The position numbers were made by a program, and so were the translations under genes. Shown one piece after another: positions 1 through 6,582 of a stretch of DNA of 64,000 nt. The notes beneath the pieces were generated by a model. The model ran no database searches. It saw only the letters and a list, made by a program, of their open reading frames with translations, and had not been told where the DNA came from. Source of the DNA: Rhodobacteraceae bacterium D3-12 (lineage in GTDB: Bacteria; Pseudomonadota; Alphaproteobacteria; Rhodobacterales; Rhodobacteraceae); assembly GCA_025916135.1 (NCBI GenBank), contig CP104793.1, forward strand, positions 4,253,001 to 4,317,000, read 5' to 3'. The first letter of the stretch is position 1. The number at the start of each line of letters is the position of its first letter.

Positions 1-2251
1 GAATTCGGGCACTGTCTGTCCCGTCTTTAAAGGCCACTTCCAATCCCTTTTGCGGCTCTGGTCCGGGCCATTGCAACACTGCCGGCTCGCCCCGCGCACG
101 CACCGGCGCGCCCACGCCGCCAATGGCAAACACGGTCTCACCTCGCTCGGCCAATGCCGCAAGAGTAAGGGTCATCCCGACGCGCCCCTCGCTCCCGAAC
201 AGCGCATCCGACACGGCGAACGCGCGTTCAAAAAACACCGCGCTTTCCGGTTTTAACCCGGCAAACCGTGCCTCCGGCTTCCAACGCCATGGGCTTGTAT
301 CAGTCTCTAACAGAGGCAACGCAGTCGCTCTGGCGAAAACGATCAACTGCCCGTTTGCCGCCAAAAGCGACGCCACCGCATTCAAATCCGCATCCGCGCC
401 ATCACCAAACGGATAACGCCCCTCGATAATCTGGCGGCAGGCGGGATACACCAACTGCTGCCATTGCCGGGTCAACGGGTTAGAGCCGTCCTCGGTCTGG
501 GAAGCCGCCGATTGCGCCAGCACATCCTCGGCGATCTGCACCACGATGCTCGGCGCGGCCTTCAGCGCCTGAATAGACTGCGCCGTATCCTGCCACGTCA
601 TCAAACGCTGACTGCCGCGTTCCGCATCAAGATCGATCGAGCCGAGCGCGACATTCAAAGTCGAAAACAGCCGCGAAATCTCGGCCATACGCCCTTGCTC
701 GACATATTGGATCATCGCACCAAACGTGCGGGCAAGGCGCAGCTGCTGCTCATGACTACGACCGCGATCTGTTCCGCCGGATTCGATCCAAACCTTGCCC
801 AAAAGCCGTGAAATCGGATTATCCGGAAGTGAAAGCTTGCCCGACACTTCAATCGCCGTTTGTCGCCGCGCAAAGGGCTTTACCCTAAGATCGGCCAGCA
901 ACGCGCGCCACCGCGCAATGGTGTTGTCATGCAAACGATCCAGCACCAGATCGGGCGAGGCATTGACAGGAGTAAGGGGCTGCCCCGTCACGCCTTGTGC
1001 GACATCGCGCGCCCGCTGCACAGCGAGGCCGATCCCGAACTCCCGCGCGTGGGTCCACCCGGTTTGTGTAAACAGCCCCGGCATCCCGGCGTTCACCGGC
1101 TTGCCGGTCCGCCGTACGACAACGTCGCTCAATCCCGGCACTTCGACCGCTGGGTTCCAGCGGGGCAGGGCGCGGGTGTCCTCGGCCCGCAATAGCTCAA
1201 GCCATGCAACGTCTGGCTCTTCGACCTCTGCCGCGAATCGCCTCGCTTGATCCATCAGCACCGGGTCGCGCGCCAAAAGCTCGGTGTCCGGCCCGTTCAG
1301 AGCATCGGCATGCGCCGCCAGCCCGCTCAGCCCCAAGTCGCCCTCGTGATCCTCCAGCCAGCCAACGACATAGGCCCGCTGCCAATCGTTATCGCCGCTC
1401 AGAACCGCCCAGGCCCTCAGCGCATCATAAAGCACGATACCGTCGCCTTCGGTCGCAATCGCCTGTTCAATTGCATCGCCCACCGCCCGCGGCACCCGCG
1501 CAGTCACCTCGCTGGCATAAAGCGCCTCGGCCTTGGCTTCCGCGTCAAAAAACGGCAGTCGCACGGCGCGTTTGAACGGCGCTTTCTGAACCGCGCGGCG
1601 CACCCGTGCCTTGGTCTCGGCCAATTGGGTCAATCGCGTGATCAACTCCGCGCCCTCGGGATCGCGGTCCAACCCGATCGCGACGATTTCAGTCTCTAAC
1701 TCCGCCGAAAGCCGCGATTGAAAGCGATATTCGATAAAGCAGGCATACCCGCCAATCGCCAAAAGGAACAGCACCGCCGACACCGCAATCCACGCGCCCC
1801 AATTGCCGGATTTCTTGACCTGAGGCGCGCGGCGCAACCCGTCGATCCGCCCGATCACCTCGTCCAGAAACCGCTCAAGCGCGTCAAACTCGCGCCCTTG
1901 CCGCCGCGCGGTGTCGCGAAAGTCCTGCACCCGATCCAGCGAAATATCATGCCCATCAAACAACCGCCGCCCGGCATGAACCGACCAGGTTGAGAGCCGC
2001 AATCCCCGGATTTGCCGCGCCCGCCGGTCAAACAATAACGCCAGCGCATATCGAGCAGGCTTCAGCGTCGCGTCCGGCGCCCCGCCGCGTTTGGCGTTCA
2101 ATTCGAACTGATCCAACAGCGCCGCGATCTCTTCGGCAAGCCGCTGTTCACCATCCTGCGCACGGCGCTCAATCGTCTCTAGTACAGCCCAAACCGGCGC
2201 TGCCGCGCGGGCATAAGGCGACGCGGTGCGGCTGTTATCGCGGCGGGCCAT
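1..2251 (-). CDS. TssL/TssM-like type VI secretion fusion protein (3' end outside window)
   Basis: Open reading frame of 750 codons that starts at 2251 and runs off the left edge without a stop. Residues about 1-140 resemble a degenerate DotU/TssL cytoplasmic domain (the stretch around PARYALALLFDRR matches the YAL..lDe core of that family). A single transmembrane helix follows at about 151-172. The C-terminus matches the TssM/IcmF C-terminal domain: ESAVFFERAF, then LAERGETVFAIGG, then QWPGPEPQKG near residue 725. In T6SS, TssL and TssM are separate inner-membrane proteins that anchor the baseplate; here both signatures sit in one short chain that lacks the large TssM cytoplasmic NTPase region. 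It is the third gene of a minus-strand operon, 3 nt after the M15 peptidase gene. The family call is fairly sure; the fusion interpretation is inference. Confidence 0.7.
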   Translation of the reverse strand, partial: MARRDNSRTASPYARAAAPVWAVLETIERRAQDGEQRLAEEIAALLDQFELNAKRGGAPDATLKPARYALALLFDRRARQIRGLRLSTWSVHAGRRLFDGHDISLDRVQDFRDTARRQGREFDALERFLDEVIGRIDGLRRAPQVKKSGNWGAWIAVSAVLFLLAIGGYACFIEYRFQSRLSAELETEIVAIGLDRDPEGAELITRLTQLAETKARVRRAVQKAPFKRAVRLPFFDAEAKAEALYASEVTARVPRAVGDAIEQAIATEGDGIVLYDALRAWAVLSGDNDWQRAYVVGWLEDHEGDLGLSGLAAHADALNGPDTELLARDPVLMDQARRFAAEVEEPDVAWLELLRAEDTRALPRWNPAVEVPGLSDVVVRRTGKPVNAGMPGLFTQTGWTHAREFGIGLAVQRARDVAQGVTGQPLTPVNASPDLVLDRLHDNTIARWRALLADLRVKPFARRQTAIEVSGKLSLPDNPISRLLGKVWIESGGTDRGRSHEQQLRLARTFGAMIQYVEQGRMAEISRLFSTLNVALGSIDLDAERGSQRLMTWQDTAQSIQALKAAPSIVVQIAEDVLAQSAASQTEDGSNPLTRQWQQLVYPACRQIIEGRYPFGDGADADLNAVASLLAANGQLIVFARATALPLLETDTSPWRWKPEARFAGLKPESAVFFERAFAVSDALFGSEGRVGMTLTLAALAERGETVFAIGGVGAPVRARGEPAVLQWPGPEPQKGLEVAFKDGTDSARI

Positions 2252-2254
2252 GGC

Positions 2255-3121
2255 TCAAAGCTTCCCTTCCGCCTTCCATTTGCGAAGCGTTTCGACACCC
2301 ACTTCGAAATGCATCGAATCTTCGCGATTATACGTCGCGCCCCAAAACCAGCCCTCGTCGTTGAACAGCTCGGCCAGCAACAGCAAACCGAACTGGGTGC
2401 TGCCATCGGCAAACGGGTCCAGCTTGCCTTCGATCTTCACATCAATCGCCGTGCCCCATGAGTGGTTCGAAACCGAGCGGCTCGACCCGCGAATAAGCCG
2501 CGCACACAGCGCGCCCGCCGTGCCCAGCTTGGCCGCAAGGTCCGGCTCGTCCTGTTCCAGCTGTTTGAAAATCCGTTCAAGCGACTCTAACGCGGGCTTT
2601 ACCATCGTCACCCGGATCGGTCCGATTTGGCGCGTTTCCAACAGCGCCTTGATCTTGGGGTTGGTCACAGGCTGGCAATTGGTGCCATAGCTTTTTCTCG
2701 GATGCCCCAAGACTTCCAGCATCACGCGATTGCCCGGTTGGGTCACACCCTTGTTGAACCGCGCTTTGGCCAGCAGCATCTTTTCCGTTGGCGCTTCAAT
2801 CCCCGGCCCGTCCCCGCCAGCACCATCGCCTCCAACTGTGGGTGAATTGATCACGACATTCGGCGCCACCACCGGCTGCGACGCCCTAAGCGCCATATCT
2901 TCGCTCAGCCGCTCAATTTCGGCGCGCGCATCCTGAAGGTCGGCGCGCAACTGGTCCTGCTCGGATTGCAATCGCCCCATCGCCGCTTCGGTCCGCTCAA
3001 GCCGAAGCTCGGCGCTGCCATCGGCGGTTTCCAACAGCGCCCCGACCAACGCAAATGAAATCGCGGCAAAAATCAACCCGATCGCGATGATGATCGGCCC
3101 GATCAATGTGCCTTCCCGCAT
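2255..3121 (-). CDS. Membrane-anchored M15-type D,D/L,D-peptidase, T6SS-linked
   Basis: 288 aa. The start at 3121 is chosen because its ATG shares one base with the TGA of the upstream phosphatase gene (TGATG) and is followed at once by an N-terminal membrane helix (GTLIGPIIIAIGLIFAAISF). Residues about 35-75 form a charged coiled coil, then a Gly/Pro/Asn linker, then a VanY/M15_4-like domain with NHSWGTAIDVKI (zinc ligands H and D) and DSMHFEV (zinc ligand H). Such domains cut peptidoglycan cross-links or stem peptides. Its place between a PP2C phosphatase and a TssL/TssM-like gene suggests local wall remodelling for passage of a secretion apparatus through the envelope. The peptidase fold is clear; the substrate is not. 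Confidence 0.75.
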   Translation of the reverse strand: MREGTLIGPIIIAIGLIFAAISFALVGALLETADGSAELRLERTEAAMGRLQSEQDQLRADLQDARAEIERLSEDMALRASQPVVAPNVVINSPTVGGDGAGGDGPGIEAPTEKMLLAKARFNKGVTQPGNRVMLEVLGHPRKSYGTNCQPVTNPKIKALLETRQIGPIRVTMVKPALESLERIFKQLEQDEPDLAAKLGTAGALCARLIRGSSRSVSNHSWGTAIDVKIEGKLDPFADGSTQFGLLLLAELFNDEGWFWGATYNREDSMHFEVGVETLRKWKAEGKL

Positions 3122-3876
3122 CAGCCCGCCCTCGCGAACACACCAATGACCGATACGTTGTCCGGCGCTCCGGCGTCCAATGCGGCGGTAATGAATTGGT
3201 GGCACATCGCCTCGGGGCGCGGGGCAACGGCCATTGTATCGGCAATTTCCTGATCCCCAAGGCACGCCGTCAGCCCATCACTGCACAGCAATATCCGGTC
3301 CCCCGGAACAAGCGGCACCGCGCGGGTATCAAGCTCGACCGAATTGCCAAACCCGACGGCACGGGTCACCACATGCGCCTCCGGGTGGTCATCGCGCCCG
3401 GTTTCCGACAGCAGCCCCTGATCCACCAGATCCTGAACCACCGTGTGATCATGGGTCAAAAGCCGCAACTGCCCGCTGCGCATAAGATAGGCGCGGCAAT
3501 CCCCGGCCCATGCCAAATGCGCCACCGAATTCTGGATCATCATCGCCACCACCGTGGCTCCGATGTTGCCGGTGCATGCTTTGAGAGAATGCGCCCTGAT
3601 GCGCCGGTTCGCCTCTTCGACCCGCCCCTGCAACGCCGGCCCGGCCAGCGCCTCATCCGGAACGGTCGACAGGCATTCGATCAAAATGTCCGACGCCACA
3701 TCGCCATTGCCATAGCCGCCCATCCCGTCCGCCACCGCCCATAACGCGCCCGATGGATCGGTCAGAATGGAATCCTCATTGCGCTCCCTGACCACACCCG
3801 CATGGGTCATCCCGGCGCCGTAAAACTCGGGGGCGAGGGGCCTCATCGGCGGAATTCTGGTGGTCGGCGCAGTCAT
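3121..3876 (-). CDS. PP2C-family serine/threonine phosphatase (PppA/Stp type)
   Basis: 251 aa, single PP2C domain. The expected metal-binding motifs are present in order: GVVRERNEDS (residues about 28-37), VADGMGG (about 48-54), GDCRAYL (about 122), CSDGLT (about 198) and DNVSVIGV near the C-terminus. This family removes phosphate from Ser/Thr using two Mn/Mg ions. In T6SS clusters PppA opposes the kinase PpkA and tunes assembly through a phosphorylated FHA protein. Neither kinase nor FHA protein is in this window; they may lie beyond the left edge. It is the first gene of the visible operon, with the M15 peptidase start overlapping its stop. Confidence 0.88.
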   Translation of the reverse strand: MTAPTTRIPPMRPLAPEFYGAGMTHAGVVRERNEDSILTDPSGALWAVADGMGGYGNGDVASDILIECLSTVPDEALAGPALQGRVEEANRRIRAHSLKACTGNIGATVVAMMIQNSVAHLAWAGDCRAYLMRSGQLRLLTHDHTVVQDLVDQGLLSETGRDDHPEAHVVTRAVGFGNSVELDTRAVPLVPGDRILLCSDGLTACLGDQEIADTMAVAPRPEAMCHQFITAALDAGAPDNVSVIGVFARAG

Positions 3877-4027
3877 CTAAACCCCCGCAAAACGGAAACC
3901 GGCCTTGGGAACGGCTTGCAAATCGCACATGGAACACTATCTCAAAATAATAAGGCTGAATTGAATTCCATAGGATGATACCCTAGGTATTACCCCATAC
4001 AAGACTCTATTTTTTATAGGTGCATAA

Positions 4028-4834
4028 ATGCGAAATTCCGTAGTTCTCGCGCTGGCTGGCGCGCTGCACTTCATTGCCGCCCCTGCCATTGCCCAAGACG
4101 ACATGAGTGTCGAAGACATCCGCAACGCCTTTGAGCGACAGCTTCAGGCGTTCACATCGGTCAAAACCCGCGGCCTCGGCGGCGGACAAGATCGCGGCCT
4201 GAAACTGATCACCGTTGATGACATCAAGACGGATGCGCGCGGCCAACAAGTGGTGGTGACGGCAACGTCGCCCACCGCGCCGACAACGCCCACTCCAACC
4301 GACACAAGCCCAACAGCCACGACAACAACAAGCGTGGCCAAGGTGCAGGTGCCGACCAAGCCCACTGCGCCTACGGCCGATACCGGCGCCACCGTGACCA
4401 CCACAGTGCCTGTGTCACAGCCAAAACCAGTCTCTAACACACCGCAAGTGACCAAGGCTTCGACCTCCGATCCGGTGGTTTATGGGCAATTCAAGCCTGA
4501 GTTGCAGGTCAACCTGCACATCGAATTTGGCTTTGATTCCGCCGCACTGGACAGTTCGCAAACGCCCAAGCTCGAAAAAATGTGCATCGTGCTGCAAACC
4601 TCGCCGATCAACAAGATCCGCATCGTCGGCCATACCGACACCAAAGGCACCGATGAATATAACGAACGCCTTTCGATCCTGCGCGCCCGCGAGGTGGCCC
4701 GCCACCTGACCGAAGAATGCGGCATCTCGGCGGAACGGCTCGAAACTCTGGGCCTTGGCGAACGCTTCCCGGTCAATGCCAACAACCCGCAAGCGGATGA
4801 AAACCGCCGGGTTGAGTTTCAGGCTCTAAGCTGA
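4028..4834 (+). CDS. Secreted OmpA-domain peptidoglycan-binding protein
   Basis: 268 aa. An N-terminal Sec signal peptide ends near residue 23 (APAIAQ/DD) and has no lipobox cysteine. Residues about 70-145 are a Thr/Pro/Val-rich linker. Residues about 165-268 are an OmpA C-terminal-like domain with IEFGFDSAAL, IVGHTDTKGTDEYN and NPQADENRRVEF; the last carries the Asp and Arg that hold diaminopimelate in this family. It is transcribed divergently from the PP2C/M15/TssLM operon across 151 bp. T6SS often needs a peptidoglycan-binding OmpA domain, sometimes fused to TssL; here a free periplasmic one lies beside a TssL/TssM-like gene that lacks it. That role is inference. Confidence 0.85.
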   Translation: MRNSVVLALAGALHFIAAPAIAQDDMSVEDIRNAFERQLQAFTSVKTRGLGGGQDRGLKLITVDDIKTDARGQQVVVTATSPTAPTTPTPTDTSPTATTTTSVAKVQVPTKPTAPTADTGATVTTTVPVSQPKPVSNTPQVTKASTSDPVVYGQFKPELQVNLHIEFGFDSAALDSSQTPKLEKMCIVLQTSPINKIRIVGHTDTKGTDEYNERLSILRAREVARHLTEECGISAERLETLGLGERFPVNANNPQADENRRVEFQALS

Positions 4835-4850
4835 GCTCACCAAGGCACGC

Positions 4851-4871
4851 GCCCCGGGCCTGACCCGGGGC
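4851..4871. terminator. GC-rich hairpin between convergent genes
   Basis: Perfect 8-bp stem GCCCCGGG/CCCGGGGC with a 5-nt loop, 16 bp after the stop of the OmpA-domain gene and 32 bp beyond the stop of the convergent NDUFA9-like gene. There is no T-run, so intrinsic termination is plausible but not certain. Confidence 0.45.
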
Positions 4872-4903
4872 CTCTCGCCCGCTCGGACAATCCGCTAGGG
4901 AAA

Positions 4904-5886
4904 TTAGTGAACCTTGAGGTTCTTGGCCGAATCGCGGATCGCGTCGTATTGCCCGTTGGGCCGGAACCGCCAGAGATAGCTGTCGATCACGGCCTCCGCC
5001 GCAACGGGCGAAATGCCCAGATCGGCAAACCCTTTCGCAGCATCGCTGACCACATTGTCATTGCGAAGCTGTTTGACTTGATCGCGCGTCAGAACGCCGT
5101 TCTTGAACAGGCCCAGCGTCACCGCCTGCATCATGTCAAACCCGAACGCCATCAACCGCCCAATCCAAAACGGCAGGTTCACAACCAACTTGCGACGCTT
5201 CACAGACGCCAGCATGACATCAATCCACCCGCGCAGCGTCTTTACGTCCGGCCCGCCCAGCTCATAGACACCCTGCGCGCCGCCTTCGACGCCAATCACC
5301 ATCGCCGCGGCTACATCTTCCACATACACCGGCTGAAACTTGGTCTCGCCTCCGAACAGCGGCAAAACCGGCCCCAACCGCGTCATCGCGGCAAAGCGGT
5401 TAAAGAACCCGTCTTCATTGCCAAAAATGACGCTGGGTCGAACGATCATCGCCGTTGGAAAGGCGTCAAGAATGGCGGCTTCTCCCGCACGCTTCGACGC
5501 GCCATATTCGCTTTGCTCGTCCCGGTCACATCCCAGCGCGGAAATATGCACAAGCGTCTCAACGCCCTGCGCTGCTGCCGTCTTTGCAACGCGCGCAGCG
5601 CCCTCGTGCTGAACCGCATCGAAATTGTTGCGCCCCGTGCGGTCGAATGTGCCAACGCAGTTCACCACCGCGTCTGCACCGCGCATGACGGCGGCCACAC
5701 TGGCATCATCACGAATATTGCACAGAATCGGCTCGACCTGGCCGGGCACACCATATGGCTTTACGAATATCGCCTCATTGGGGCGGCGCACGGCAACCCG
5801 CACCCGCCAACCCTTCGCGGCCAGTTTCTGCGCAACATAGCGCCCTACAATCCTGATCCGCCATAAATGGTTACAAGCTTGCTCAT
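4904..5886 (-). CDS. Complex I NDUFA9-like NAD(P)-binding protein (one frameshift near the start)
   Basis: Extended short-chain dehydrogenase family, about 327 aa if repaired. The start at 5886 reads MSKLVTIYGGSG, the beginning of the Rossmann motif GGSGFVGRYVA, but a single base is missing at about 5849-5850: TTT GTA (Phe-Val) reads as TT GTA. After the break the frame runs intact to 4904 with VVNCVGTFD, IHISALG-like and YGASKRAGE (the Y..K pair). Homologues are annotated as complex I NDUFA9 subunit-like proteins; their bacterial role is uncertain. The break lies in a run of T inside the most conserved motif of an otherwise intact gene, so a sequencing error is more likely than a dead gene. 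Without the repair the only start would be about residue 28, which loses the cofactor site. Confidence 0.8.
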
Positions 5887-6033
5887 GGCCGGCCTCCAGC
5901 TAATCCTGCGCGTTGCCCTTTCCTAGCCCTCTGTGGGCTTCTGGACAAGGTGCTATGTCATACTGCGTGATTTGGATGAATACCCCGTTGACACCGCCCA
6001 CCCCCACGCGTAAATGCACGGCCTACGACACCT

Positions 6034-6120
6034 GCCCAGGTGGCGGAATTGGTAGACGCGCTAGCTTCAGGTGCTAGTATTGGCAACGATGTGGAGGTTC
6101 GAGTCCTCTCCTGGGCACCA
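6034..6120 (+). tRNA. tRNA-Leu (anticodon CAG), CCA encoded
   Basis: 87 nt. The acceptor stem GCCCAGG/CCTGGGC closes perfectly, discriminator A and an encoded CCA follow, the T arm is GGTTCGAGTCC, and the D arm (GGCGGAATTGGTAGACGCG) is typical of tRNA-Leu. The anticodon loop CTTCAGG gives anticodon CAG, and the long variable arm confirms a class II tRNA. Its 3' end is the insertion site of the genomic island: the last 16 bases plus three following bases recur at 46535. Confidence 0.95.
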
Positions 6121-6123
6121 TTC
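6105..6123 (+). repeat. attL: island attachment repeat in tRNA-Leu 3' end
   Basis: Sequence CCTCTCCTGGGCACCATTC, identical to 46535-46553. It covers the 3' half of the T arm, the acceptor 3' strand and CCA, so integration leaves the tRNA intact. Confidence 0.85.
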
Positions 6124-6582
6124 AAACAAACTTTGTGATTGTTTCTCAATATCTTGCTTTACAACGCGCAGAATGGGCCCCCTTTGTGGCCCCCATTTAC
6201 GTGCTGCCATCACTTACCTTATTCAACACCTACTAGAGGTATGACTCGCAACCCAACATGACGTGTGCGACCAGATCTATGGTGAAAAGGGAGTTCCTTT
6301 GGGTAGCTGACGGATCAAGTGTGTAACACGTTTCCAGTCGTAAGCGTTGCATCTTTTCCCAAATGAAGCACGGTCATTGATCGCCTATGGCCTCTATATC
6401 GGTGCGCAGCGATAATATGAAAAAGCAAAGCCGGACAATCTCGGCTCGTTTCGGACAATGGCTGAAATGCTTTGATACTGCGGAAACAACACACTTAGCC
6501 GCCGTTTGCACAAACAGTGCGATCTGTGGTCATTTTAAATCTCTCTGCGCGTTAGTAGAGCTAAAAACCTCTTAGCAAATCG
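6124..6582. other. Island left margin without a recognisable gene
   Basis: 459 bp between attL and the stop of the large ATPase gene. It is less GC-rich than the backbone. I see short open frames only (for example 6387-6575 on the plus strand) with no recognisable motif and no convincing ribosome site. Confidence 0.5.

Noticed and set aside
4160-4455. Minus-strand valine-rich open frame
   Set aside because: It is the complement of the Thr/Pro linker of the OmpA-domain gene; low-complexity codons keep the reverse frame open.
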